From positions 1 through 8,658 of the forward strand of contig JAGVLI010001079.1 of assembly GCA_020054355.1 (NCBI GenBank): a stretch of DNA of 8,658 nucleotides, given 5' to 3'. Under the pieces are notes generated by a model that had not been told where the DNA came from, ran no database searches, and worked only from the letters and a program-made list of their open reading frames with translations. The stretch is from Planctomycetales bacterium (lineage in GTDB: Bacteria > Planctomycetota > Planctomycetia > Gemmatales > Gemmataceae). Position 1 is the first letter of the stretch. Every line of letters begins with the position of its first letter. A program made the translations under genes and the position numbers. Shown here piece by piece: positions 1-6,954 of the stretch.

Positions 1-108
1 CGCGATCTCCAGAGCCATGCTGCCGTTGTCGGAAGTGCGCAGCTGCGCGGCAAGGGCCTGCTGCCGAGAAATCAGCAGCAGGGTGTGAACGATTACGAGT
101 AGCCGCAC
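1..108 (-). CDS. Probable exported protein, N-terminal fragment (cut by window edge)
   Basis: A minus-strand reading frame opens at a GTG at 108-106 and runs off the left edge after 36 codons. The start reads (M)RLLVIVHTLLLISRQQALAAQ: one basic residue, a hydrophobic core of about 11 residues, then an ALAA stretch that suits signal peptidase I cleavage. It therefore looks like a secreted or periplasmic protein. The frame has a TGA stop about 40 bases upstream of the GTG and no ATG between, so the GTG is the natural start. A G-rich GGCGGG precedes it directly, which is too close to be a good ribosome binding site. It is transcribed away from the glycosyltransferase operon, and a strong dyad lies 15 bases upstream. 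Too little is present to name a family. The signal-peptide look is seen directly; that the gene is real is inferred. Confidence 0.5.
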   Translation of the reverse strand, partial: MRLLVIVHTLLLISRQQALAAQLRTSDNGSMALEIA

Positions 109-122
109 CCGCCGGCGGCAGC

Positions 123-145
123 GATTTGGCCCGGTGGGTCAAATC
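123..145. promoter_or_regulatory. Strong dyad / hairpin upstream of the minus-strand gene
   Basis: The arms GATTTGGCCC (123-132) and GGGTCAAATC (136-145) pair over ten positions with a GGT loop. Nine pairs are Watson-Crick; the other is a G-T, which would be a G-U wobble in plus-strand RNA. In minus-strand RNA the same position is an A-C mismatch. No T-run follows on either side, so it does not look like a terminator. Lying 15 bases before the GTG at 108, it could be an operator or a 5' leader hairpin controlling that gene. Confidence 0.45.
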
Positions 146-167
146 ATTGGCAAAAACGCCCCTCCGC

Positions 168-183
168 GCCAAATGCGTTTGGC
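168..183. promoter_or_regulatory. Short inverted repeat, candidate operator
   Basis: GCCAAA (168-173) and TTTGGC (178-183) form a perfect 6-bp inverted repeat around TGCG. The half-site resembles the TTTGGC in the neighbouring dyad (125-130), and a further TTGGC follows at 184-188. It lies about 25 bases upstream of the proposed -10 at 210-215, where a regulator could act on the rightward operon. A 6-bp repeat alone can arise by chance. Confidence 0.3.
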
Positions 184-215
184 TTGGCACGAAGGGTGGT
201 CAAAAATGCTACACT
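184..215 (+). promoter_or_regulatory. Candidate promoter for the glycosylation operon
   Basis: TGCTACACT at 207-215 fits an extended -10 element: TG, one base, then TACACT. A TTGGCA at 184-189 resembles a -35, but the spacing of 20 bases is longer than the usual 16-18, so the extended -10 would carry most of the signal. Transcription would start near 222, leaving a leader of about 90 bases before the ATG at 312. This assumes a sigma-70-like consensus, which is less well defined in planctomycetes. Confidence 0.3.
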
Positions 216-311
216 CTCGGTAGCGGCGGCGACCGTTCTCACGAACTTCCCGGACGGCCGCTCACGGAGCCGATGCCAGCACCGAACCCGTATTGAGTAA
301 CTCTTTGCATC

Positions 312-1379
312 ATGACCCCGGCCGATGACCCGATTATCGTTCTGATTCCCGTCTTCAATGACTGGACGGCGACCGGACTGCTTTTGCAGGCCCTCGATCG
401 AGAACTGCTCCGGCATCAGCTTCAGGTCCGGATCGTGCTGGTCGATGACGCCTCGACCGAACCGCCGCCGCCGGACTATCTGCAAGGGAACGTGTCCGCC
501 GCGCAGAGTCGGGACAACCTCGGCAATGGCAGCGCCGGCGAATTGGCAGCCGCGCCGACCGCCGTGCTGGCTCGGACTGCGTTTCACTCGTTCACGGCGG
601 TCGAAATCCTGGAACTGCGCCGCAACCTGGGCCACCAGCGGGCCATTGCCATCGGTCTGAGCTATCTCCACGCCAACGAACGCTGTCCGGCGATTCTCAT
701 CATGGACGGCGACGGCGAGGACGACCCGCGCGACGTGCCGCGCCTGATCGAAGCGTTTCGCCAGCACGAGGGCCGAAAGATCGTCTTCGCCCGGCGCACG
801 GAACGTTCCGAATCGCTGACCTTCCGCTTTTGCTACTCGGGCTATCGCGTGCTGCATCAACTGCTGACGGGCCAGGGCATCAACGTCGGCAATTTCAGCA
901 TTCTGCCCTTTGAATCCGTGGATCGTTTGGTGGCGGTCACGGAACTCTGGAATCATTACCCGTCGGCGGTCTTCAAGGCCCGGCTGCCGTTCGAGACGAT
1001 TCCGACGCGCCGGGCGGTGCGACTCGCCGGGCAGCCGCGCATGAACTTCGTCGGCCTGGTGATCCACGGGCTGAGCGCCATTGCCGCCTACGGCGACGTG
1101 GTCGGCGTCCGCTTGCTGCTCGGCAGCCTGGCGGTGATCGTCATGGCCCTTGCGGGCTTGCTCACGGTCGTGCTGGTCCGCTTCACCACCGACCTGGCCA
1201 TTCCGGGCTGGGCCACCAACGCCTTTGGCCTGTTGCTCATCATCCTGTTTCAGGCCATCGCCAGCTCGATCATGTTCATCTTCATCATCCTGAGCAACCG
1301 GCAAGGGGCGAACTTTTTGCCAGTCCGCGATTACAGCTACTTCGTCCTGAAAACCCGGAGGATCGCGTGTCGGCCGTGA
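312..1379 (+). CDS. Family 2 glycosyltransferase, polyprenyl-phosphate sugar type (GtrB/CsbB/DPM1-like)
   Basis: The product of 355 residues is predicted to transfer a sugar from a nucleotide donor to a polyprenyl phosphate at the cytoplasmic side of the membrane. The GT-A domain starts with IIVLIPVFND (8-17). It continues with the donor-site VDDAS (44-48), RRNLGHQRA (103-111) and the metal-binding DxD region MDGDGEDDP (131-139). A conserved-looking block QPRMNFVGLVIHGLSAI (241-257) precedes two membrane spans, about 266-292 and 303-327. This order is typical of GtrB/CsbB and dolichol-phosphate mannose synthase-like enzymes. The stretch between VDDAS and RRNLGH is about 55 residues and rich in Pro and Ala, longer than I would expect. 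The ATG has no clear Shine-Dalgarno. The 3' end overlaps the methyltransferase by 13 bases. Family call is firm; sugar and lipid are unknown. Confidence 0.93.
   Translation: MTPADDPIIVLIPVFNDWTATGLLLQALDRELLRHQLQVRIVLVDDASTEPPPPDYLQGNVSAAQSRDNLGNGSAGELAAAPTAVLARTAFHSFTAVEILELRRNLGHQRAIAIGLSYLHANERCPAILIMDGDGEDDPRDVPRLIEAFRQHEGRKIVFARRTERSESLTFRFCYSGYRVLHQLLTGQGINVGNFSILPFESVDRLVAVTELWNHYPSAVFKARLPFETIPTRRAVRLAGQPRMNFVGLVIHGLSAIAAYGDVVGVRLLLGSLAVIVMALAGLLTVVLVRFTTDLAIPGWATNAFGLLLIILFQAIASSIMFIFIILSNRQGANFLPVRDYSYFVLKTRRIACRP
1357..1361 (+). promoter_or_regulatory. Ribosome binding site of the methyltransferase
   Basis: GGAGG lies five bases before the GTG at 1367 and inside the end of the glycosyltransferase gene. 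It fixes the methyltransferase start at this GTG and supports coupled translation of the two genes. Confidence 0.75.
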
Positions 1380-2083
1380 GCAACATCGCGTACGTCGGCT
1401 CCGAGCTGGAACTCTTCGCCGCCGCCACGAACTGGAAGAGTTACCTCAGCCGCCAGCTGCAAGGCTTCCTGGGCGACCGCGTCCTGGAAGTCGGCGCGGG
1501 GCTGGGCACGACCACGCTGAACCTCTGCCGTCGGCCGCACCGCCGCTGGGTCTGCCTGGAACCCGATCCGGCGATGACCGCCACGCTGCAAGGCAAGCGC
1601 GAGTCCGGCGAGCTGCCGGCTTGCTGTGAGGTTCGGGCCGGCACGCTGGCGGACCTGCCGGCCGACGAGAAGTTCGACTCCATCATCTACATCGACGTGC
1701 TGGAACACATCGAGGACGACCGCGCCGAGTTGCAGCGCGCCGCCGAGCATCTGGGACCGGGCGGCCGAATCGTCGTCCTGGCGCCCGCCCACCAGACGCT
1801 CTACAGCCCCTTCGACAAGTCCATCGGCCATTTCCGGCGATACAATCGCCAGATGCTCTCGGCAGCCGCTCCCGATGGCTTGCCGTGCGAGCGGCTGAAG
1901 TATCTCGATACCGTCGGCCTGCTGGCGTCGCTGGGCAATCGCTATTTGCTCGGCAGCGGCATGCCGACGCCCCGCCAAATCTGGACGTGGGACAAGCTGA
2001 TGGTGCCAGTGTCCCGGCTGATCGATCCCTTGCTGTGCTACTCGCTGGGAAAATCCATCCTGGGCGTGTGGCGGAAGGCGTGA
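1367..2083 (+). CDS. Class I SAM-dependent methyltransferase
   Basis: A Rossmann-fold methyltransferase of 238 residues, predicted cytoplasmic. Motif I is VLEVGAGLG (39-47), where the glycine loop binds SAM. The acidic residue for the ribose is E65 in CLEPDP (63-68). The motif after that is FDSIIYIDVLEHIEDD (103-118), and the next strand is LGPGGRIVVLAPA (129-141). SPFDKSIGHFRRYNR (147-161) is a stretch I recognise from methyltransferases often found beside surface-glycan genes. The C-terminal 60 residues are helical and fairly hydrophobic (VPVSRLIDPLLCYSLG), which could help it associate with the membrane. It starts at a GTG with a good GGAGG and overlaps its upstream neighbour by 13 bases. 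Position between a lipid-sugar synthase and YfhO suggests a sugar or glycan-precursor substrate, but the fold alone does not show which atom is methylated. Confidence 0.92.
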   Translation: MSAVSNIAYVGSELELFAAATNWKSYLSRQLQGFLGDRVLEVGAGLGTTTLNLCRRPHRRWVCLEPDPAMTATLQGKRESGELPACCEVRAGTLADLPADEKFDSIIYIDVLEHIEDDRAELQRAAEHLGPGGRIVVLAPAHQTLYSPFDKSIGHFRRYNRQMLSAAAPDGLPCERLKYLDTVGLLASLGNRYLLGSGMPTPRQIWTWDKLMVPVSRLIDPLLCYSLGKSILGVWRKA

Positions 2084-2095
2084 CGGTCCCCCTGC

Positions 2096-2103
2096 GAGGT
2101 AGG
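2096..2103 (+). promoter_or_regulatory. Ribosome binding site deciding the YfhO-like start
   Basis: GAGGTAGG ends six bases before the GTG at 2110. A competing in-frame GTG at 2080 overlaps the methyltransferase stop (GTGA). Its only purine-rich element, GGAAGG at 2073-2078, is one base away, too close to serve it well. This favours 2110, though 2080 cannot be excluded and adds only ten residues. Confidence 0.5.
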
Positions 2104-2109
2104 CGCGTC

Positions 2110-4536
2110 GTGACGAGCCGCGGTTGGCCCATCGGCATCCTGATCTTGCTGGGGCTGCTCTTCTTCTGGCCCCTCGCCTTGCAGCCGGACGCCGTGCTCT
2201 ATTCGCCGTATTCCGACTTCATCAACTACCACATTCCCGTCAAGCATTTCCTGGTGCGCTCCTGGCAGCAGGACGGTGAGTTGCCGTTGTGGTGCCCCGG
2301 ACAATTCTCCGGAATGCCGTTCATTCACGATCCGCAGGTGTCGGCCTTTTATCCGCCGCACGCGGTGCTTTACCTGCTGCCAGTCGAGCATTTGGGCGCG
2401 GCGTGCAGCTGGCTCATCGTCTTGCACGTCGCGATTGCCGGCCTGTGCATGTTCGCTTATGCCCGGCAGCGCGGCCTGGAGAAGTTCCCGGCGCTGCTGG
2501 CCGCGCTGGGCTTCATGTTCGCGGGAAAATGGCTGCTGCACATGCTGGTCGGCGGACATTTCAACATCGCGCCGCTGGCCTGGCTGCCCTTGGTCTTGCT
2601 CTGGCTGGAGCGGGCCGTCACGCGCGGCGGCATCCAGACAGCCACGCTGGCGGGCGGTGCGTTCGCGCTGATCGTGCTGGGCGTGCATCCGCAGATGACG
2701 CTTTACGCAGGCTTGTTCGCCGCGCTCTGGAGTTTGGAATTCGTGCTGGAGCAAGCTCTCGATTGGCGCAGCGCGCTGCCGAACCTGCGCCGCTGGCTGG
2801 GCATGGTGCTCTGGATGGGCTTGGTTGCCGGTCTGCTCTCGGCCGTGCAATTGCTGCCCACCCTGGAGGCCAGCCGGGAATCGAGCCGGGCGCTGGGCAT
2901 GCTATTTTCGCTCGAACCCCTCATCAACGGGTTGCAGTGCTTCACGGGTGTGGTCGGTCCTCCGCTAACCCACGAAGTTGGCTGGATGTGGGAGAACCGC
3001 GTCGGCCTGGGCATCGTCTGGCTGGCGCTGGCGGTGGCAGCCCCGCTGCTGCTTCCCGAACGGCGCCTCCGGCTGCAAGCGGGATTCGTCCTGGGCTGGA
3101 GCTTTTTTGGCCTGGGCGGCATGGTGCTGCTGCAATGGCTGCCCGGCTTCCATCTGTTTCGCCTGCCCTCGCGGATGCTGCTGTTCATCGCCCTGCCCGT
3201 CGCCTTGCTGGCGGCGACGACCGTGCAAGCGCTGCTGGCCGAGGTCGTCGCCGACGAATTCCGCAACCGCTGTCGCTCCATCCTGCTGCGTGTCTCGGGA
3301 TTGGCACTGCTGCTGACGGCACTGGCAGCCTGGCTTCTGCACAGCGCGGGACAGCATTTACAACTCAGTCCCTACTGGCTGTTCTGGCCGGTAACGCTGC
3401 TTTGGGCCTGGTGGCTCGTCGGCCGCACGGACCGCGCGGCTTGGCATGCATGGGCCTGGGGCGGAGTGTTGCTCGCCGACCTCTGGTTCCTGGCAGTCCC
3501 GTTGGTGAACGTCAATCCGGAAGCCGAGCTGTTCGCGCCCTCGGATTGCGTCAGTTACCTCAGCGGCCGGGCGGACCGACGCGGTCGGATTCTCGATCTC
3601 GACCCCATCAACCTCAATGATCCGAAGGACCGCACGCCTTCTTGCGCCACGCCGCTCTGGCCCAACTTCGGCTTGCTGGCGGGCGTCGAGCCGGTGCGCG
3701 GCTATAACCCGTTGGATGTGCTGCGTTACAAGGAATACCTGCAATTCATCACGAACAAGGATGAACCGCTGCGCGCCACGCACGGCCTGGCCTCCCCCGG
3801 TCCCGCCGGCTTTGCCTTGGTGAACGAGAACCTCGCCGACCTGCTGGGCATCCGTTACTTGCTGATGCCGCGCGACAGTCCACTGGCCTGGTTCGTCACC
3901 TCATCGGCCGAAAAGTCCGGCAGCTGGCGCAAGGTCCACGAAGACCCGTCGCCCAGCGCCTACAGCTTCGTGCCGCTCGATCCGCAAGGCGAGCGGGTGG
4001 GTGTCGTGCCACTGCCGCCCTATGTCGTCTACGAGCGCAACACCTTGCTGCCGCGCGCCTTCGTGGTCCACGAAGCCGCCCCACTGCCGGAGCGTTCCCA
4101 GGTGCTGGAAACGCTGCGGACGACCGATTTCCGGCGGCGAGTGTTGCTCGAAGACTGGGACGGCAACACCACCGGGCAGTCGCCAGCCGGTTCGCCTGAG
4201 ACTACGCTAACAACCGCCCAGATTACCGACTACCGGCCGAATCGGGTTATGATGGAAGTGGATGCGCCGGCCCCTGGCTGGCTCGTATTGGCGGATGTCT
4301 GGTTTCCCGGCTGGACCTGTACCGTGGACGATCGGCCGGTCCGGGTCCATCGGGCCAACTTCGTGTTCCGGGCGGTTGAGATGCCGGCTGGCTCGCATCG
4401 AGTGGTGTTTCGATTCGCTCCGCGCTCTTACCGGACTGGGCAATGGATAAGTCTGCTCACACTGATGATGCTGGCCGGCAGCCTGCTGGCGACCTGGGCA
4501 TGGCGGCGGCGCCGGCTGACGGAAGTCTCGGCCTGA
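2110..4536 (+). CDS. YfhO-family polytopic membrane protein, putative GT-C glycosyltransferase
   Basis: Read from GTG 2110, the product has 808 residues. It begins with a membrane span (8-25), then a first outer loop with SDF (35-37), GMPFIHDPQ (68-76) and FYPPH (80-84), the signature loop of YfhO-type proteins with its acidic residues. About ten more spans follow to about residue 465, including HPQ (193-195) and FRLPSRML (350-357). A soluble domain (about 470-775) carries WFPGWTCTVDD (731-741), like the 'YPGW' end domain of the family, and a last span lies at about 779-797. In Bacillus, YfhO works with CsbB and is thought to move the sugar from lipid phosphate to a surface polymer. The same pairing here suggests that role. 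The frame stays open back to 1885, but that part overlaps the methyltransferase and is not believed. The stop overlaps the next ATG as TGATG. Confidence 0.88.
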   Translation: MTSRGWPIGILILLGLLFFWPLALQPDAVLYSPYSDFINYHIPVKHFLVRSWQQDGELPLWCPGQFSGMPFIHDPQVSAFYPPHAVLYLLPVEHLGAACSWLIVLHVAIAGLCMFAYARQRGLEKFPALLAALGFMFAGKWLLHMLVGGHFNIAPLAWLPLVLLWLERAVTRGGIQTATLAGGAFALIVLGVHPQMTLYAGLFAALWSLEFVLEQALDWRSALPNLRRWLGMVLWMGLVAGLLSAVQLLPTLEASRESSRALGMLFSLEPLINGLQCFTGVVGPPLTHEVGWMWENRVGLGIVWLALAVAAPLLLPERRLRLQAGFVLGWSFFGLGGMVLLQWLPGFHLFRLPSRMLLFIALPVALLAATTVQALLAEVVADEFRNRCRSILLRVSGLALLLTALAAWLLHSAGQHLQLSPYWLFWPVTLLWAWWLVGRTDRAAWHAWAWGGVLLADLWFLAVPLVNVNPEAELFAPSDCVSYLSGRADRRGRILDLDPINLNDPKDRTPSCATPLWPNFGLLAGVEPVRGYNPLDVLRYKEYLQFITNKDEPLRATHGLASPGPAGFALVNENLADLLGIRYLLMPRDSPLAWFVTSSAEKSGSWRKVHEDPSPSAYSFVPLDPQGERVGVVPLPPYVVYERNTLLPRAFVVHEAAPLPERSQVLETLRTTDFRRRVLLEDWDGNTTGQSPAGSPETTLTTAQITDYRPNRVMMEVDAPAPGWLVLADVWFPGWTCTVDDRPVRVHRANFVFRAVEMPAGSHRVVFRFAPRSYRTGQWISLLTLMMLAGSLLATWAWRRRRLTEVSA
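4521..4525 (+). promoter_or_regulatory. Ribosome binding site of the GT-C-like gene
   Basis: GGAAG lies ten bases before the ATG at 4536, which shares bases with the preceding TGA (TGATG, 4534-4538). This supports 4536 over the ATG at 4443, which would overlap the YfhO-like gene by 94 bases and add a hydrophilic 31-residue leader. Confidence 0.55.
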
Positions 4537-6122
4537 TGCCAGCCCCTGCGCCGCGTTTCGCGCTGCGCAACTTCTGGCGGCCGGAAACCGGCATCTTCCT
4601 CGGCCTCTGGGCGTTCTTGCTGCTTGTCGGCCGCAGCAAACTGTTTCAAGACCCCGGCACCTTCTGGCATACGGTCGTCGGCGAGCAGCTGCTTTCGACC
4701 CGGCAGCTCATCTGGACGGATACTTTCACGTTCACCTTCACCGGCCGGCATTGGATTCCGCACCAGTGGCTGGGCGAATCGCTGATGGCCCTGATTCATC
4801 GTCTCGGCGGTCTCGATAGCTTGCTGATGGTGACGGCCACCATCCTGGCCGGCTTGTTCACCTGGGTCGCGGCCCGCTTCCTGCGCGCCGGGCTGCACTG
4901 GTCCCTGGCCGTCGTGCTGGTCATTCTCGTCATCGCGGCTTCGGCTTCGCACCTGCACGTCCGGCCGCACATTGGCACCATCGTCTTTCTTGCCGTCACG
5001 ATGGGCTTCCTGCTCGATTTCGAGGCGGGGCGCATCGGCGTACAGCGCCTCTGGTGGCTCGTGCCGATTTACCTGGTCTGGACCAGCATCCACGGCGGCG
5101 CGCTGGGCGGCCTGGCTACCATCGGCCTAGCCCTTGGGGGCTGGACGGTCTATCGACTGCTGGGGTGGGAAAGCCCCTTCTCACGCTGGAAGGATTTCTT
5201 CCTCTGCTCGGCGGTGCTGCTGGCTTGCTGCTTGATGGTGCCGATCAATCCGTATGGCTTCTGGCTGTTCCGGACCTGGCGGGCAATCATGGGTTCGGAA
5301 ACGCTGACGCGCATCATCATCGAGCATCACCCGATGAGGTGGGACTCGCAGGATGCCTGGCCGGTGCTGTTCCTGGGCGCGGTCTACGTCGTTTTCTTGC
5401 TCACCACCCTGCCGCGTCGGCCGCGCGTCGCCTGGCTGCTGCCGTTAGTCTGGTTCTATTTGGCCTGCACGCGCATTCGCCATGCGCCGCTGTTTGCCGT
5501 ACCCGCGGCGCTGGCGATGGCCGACATGCTGCCCTTCACTCACTGGGCGCGCTGGCTATCGAAGTCGGGCAGCGATCTTTGCCAACTGCCCGCCACGGAG
5601 TCGGTCCAGCGGCACATTGGCTGGAAGCCGTTCGCGCTGCCGATCGTCTTGGTGCTGATTGCGCTGGGATTACAGGCGAACCGCGTGGAAGTGCCCTTGC
5701 TGGGCCATAACTGGGTGCGATTGGACCGGACGAGTTGGCCGGTGGAGCTTCAGGAGGAATTGGCGAAACACCAGCACGAAAGGCCGGACGGCACGCCGAT
5801 CTTCAACGACTTCAACTACGGCGGCTACCTGATCTATCACACGCCGGGTTATCGCGTCTTCGTAGACGACCGCTGCGAGTTGTATCGCCTGCCCACGGAT
5901 GAATATCCCGACCAATGGCTGGACGAATACGTCCGGGCGGAAGGGAAGAACACGGCTGAGAAGATGCTTGTCTGGGAACAGCAGTACGGCCGATTCGACT
6001 TCGCCCTGGTTCGGTCCTGCAACGCGCCGGGCGACATCGGTTTCGATAACTACTTTCGCGCGTCGCCAGCCTGGGAGCCGATCAAACGTACAGCGACCGC
6101 GACGTTCTATCGGAGAAAATAG
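4536..6122 (+). CDS. Multi-span membrane protein, GT-C glycosyltransferase-like
   Basis: From ATG 4536 the product has 528 residues. After a first span (19-32) an outer loop holds QDPGTFWH (38-45), HQWLGES (76-82) and several aromatic residues. The layout resembles GT-C transferases, where an acidic residue in the first outer loop is catalytic. About eight further spans run to about residue 400, with RPH (143-145), SIHGG (184-188), INPYG (237-241), EHHP (263-266) and RHAPLF (315-320) between or at the ends of spans. The soluble C-terminal part contains IFNDFNYGGYLIYH (422-435) followed by VFVDDRCELY (441-450), a pairing I recognise from uncharacterised GT-C-like membrane proteins. The start overlaps the YfhO-like stop, so translation is likely coupled. 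A glycosyl transfer role on the outer membrane face is inferred; substrate unknown. It could instead be a ligase or a non-enzymatic partner of the YfhO-like protein. Confidence 0.82.
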   Translation: MPAPAPRFALRNFWRPETGIFLGLWAFLLLVGRSKLFQDPGTFWHTVVGEQLLSTRQLIWTDTFTFTFTGRHWIPHQWLGESLMALIHRLGGLDSLLMVTATILAGLFTWVAARFLRAGLHWSLAVVLVILVIAASASHLHVRPHIGTIVFLAVTMGFLLDFEAGRIGVQRLWWLVPIYLVWTSIHGGALGGLATIGLALGGWTVYRLLGWESPFSRWKDFFLCSAVLLACCLMVPINPYGFWLFRTWRAIMGSETLTRIIIEHHPMRWDSQDAWPVLFLGAVYVVFLLTTLPRRPRVAWLLPLVWFYLACTRIRHAPLFAVPAALAMADMLPFTHWARWLSKSGSDLCQLPATESVQRHIGWKPFALPIVLVLIALGLQANRVEVPLLGHNWVRLDRTSWPVELQEELAKHQHERPDGTPIFNDFNYGGYLIYHTPGYRVFVDDRCELYRLPTDEYPDQWLDEYVRAEGKNTAEKMLVWEQQYGRFDFALVRSCNAPGDIGFDNYFRASPAWEPIKRTATATFYRRK

Positions 6123-6144
6123 CCTCCGCACCGCTTGCGGCTTT
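6121..6144. terminator. Weak hairpin in the convergent gap, possible bidirectional terminator
   Basis: CCGCA (6126-6130) and TGCGG (6136-6140) make a 5-bp stem with a 5-base loop in the 35-base gap between the GT-C-like stop and the convergent small gene. On the minus strand the stem is followed after four bases by TATTTTCT, and on the plus strand by CTTTGC. Neither is a full U-tract, so termination is plausible from position more than from strength. Confidence 0.3.
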
Positions 6145-6157
6145 GCACACTCAACCG

Positions 6158-6715
6158 TTAGTTCACCCGCTGGAACCGCCACATCGGGATGTAAGGCGGC
6201 AACTGGCTGCTGTAGTAGGCTTCTTCACCCAGCATTTCCCGCAGGCGCTTCAGGGCCTGGCGGCGGACGGTGACGTAGTAGTATTCGCAGCGGGCGTCGC
6301 GCACCGTGTCCCAGACCTGGTAGAGGTAATCGGTTTCCTGCAAGGCGGTGCGCAGTTCCCACCAGCGGGCCGGCTCGCCGGGCTGGCGGGTGTCCAGCTG
6401 CTGGCGGTAGGCCCGGTTGAAAGCCAGGTAGTCGTTCACGGTGGAGCGATCCGGAAATCGGCAGCAATCGTTCGACGGCGGCGCATCGTTCAGCTCGGCA
6501 TGCCGGCGGCGCAGCAGGGCCAGGTCGGACGAAAAGTCCTCCGGCCGCGCCAGCACGTAGCGCACCTCGCGCTGATCGAGGATTTCCCATTCGACGGCCA
6601 GGATTTGCATCGCGGTGCGCACCGCGTTGAAGGTTTCGGGCGGCGGCGCGGACTCCGGGGTGTCCGGCGGCTGGGACAGCAGGGCGGCAGCCAGGAGAAA
6701 TTCGTAGGGGAACAT
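6158..6715 (-). CDS. Small probable exported protein of unknown function
   Basis: I do not recognise this 185-residue protein. From ATG 6715 it opens with MFPYEFLLAAALLSQPP, a short hydrophobic stretch that could be a signal peptide but lacks a basic beginning, followed by a Pro-rich linker (16-27). The rest is charged and probably alpha-helical: an Arg/Glu-rich part (30-75), a CC pair (83-84), then an aromatic-rich half with many Trp and Tyr. The end is PPYIPMWRFQRVN. On the minus strand GAGG lies eight bases before the ATG, which supports this start. A GTG at 6763 would add 16 residues including an Arg-rich beginning and a more normal signal peptide, but it has no good binding site. It is convergent to the operon and stands alone. 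Codon use matches its neighbours, so it looks like a genuine gene. Confidence 0.7.
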   Translation of the reverse strand: MFPYEFLLAAALLSQPPDTPESAPPPETFNAVRTAMQILAVEWEILDQREVRYVLARPEDFSSDLALLRRRHAELNDAPPSNDCCRFPDRSTVNDYLAFNRAYRQQLDTRQPGEPARWWELRTALQETDYLYQVWDTVRDARCEYYYVTVRRQALKRLREMLGEEAYYSSQLPPYIPMWRFQRVN

Positions 6716-6889
6716 GCCTCTTACCTCAGCGGTTCGGGTTCGGCGCGCAGTCCGTACTCTCACTCCGCGGGGAGCGCGGCCCAGCGCACAACGTCAGCAG
6801 TCGTGGGTCGGGGTCAGTCGCAGGGAGGAACGCTGAGAAGTGGGACCCACATCCTTGCGGGAATCCAGGAATCCTTTCCTCGTCGTTCG

Positions 6890-6907
6890 GGTCGGCAGCC
6901 GCCGACC
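6890..6907. repeat. Perfect 7-bp hairpin
   Basis: GGTCGGC (6890-6896) and GCCGACC (6901-6907) pair perfectly around an AGCC loop. The stem is GC-rich and lacks a U-tract in either direction. It lies about 175 bases upstream of the small minus-strand gene, within its possible leader. Confidence 0.4.
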
Positions 6908-6954
6908 GATGCACCGATTCAGATAGTTCGATTCGTCTCCATCCAACCGGCCGG

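Larger units (their letters stand above)
109..311. promoter_or_regulatory. Divergent intergenic control region
   Basis: About 200 bases separate the minus-strand exported-protein start (108) from the glycosyltransferase ATG (312). The region is less GC-rich than the genes and carries two dyads plus five copies of TTGGC or its complement (126, 147, 168, 179 and 184). The first three copies start exactly 21 bases apart. A possible extended -10 for the rightward operon lies at 207-215. A GAGT-A-ACTC near-palindrome at 295-303 sits just before the ATG. No regulator can be named. Confidence 0.45.

Noticed and set aside
144..1304. Minus-strand open frame of 386 codons opposite the glycosyltransferase
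   Set aside because: It is antisense to a clear GT2 enzyme. The protein is full of Asp, Arg, Gln and His with no hydrophobic core, as expected from the reverse of GC-rich coding sequence.
1885..2109. Upstream extension of the YfhO-like frame
   Set aside because: It overlaps the methyltransferase end by 199 bases and encodes a hydrophilic stretch unlike the family. The family-like sequence begins at the first membrane span after 2110.
2289..3620. Plus-strand frame of 443 codons inside the YfhO-like gene
   Set aside because: It is a shifted frame of a protein with clear membrane spans and family motifs. The shifted product is Ala/Arg/Gly-rich without domains.
4428..5093. Minus-strand frame of 221 codons opposite the GT-C-like gene
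   Set aside because: It is an antisense shadow with Gln/Arg/Asp-rich composition and no motif.
6922..6940. TTCGATT stretch resembling a tRNA T-loop
   Set aside because: The flanking bases do not pair as a T-stem, and no acceptor or anticodon arm can be built around it.
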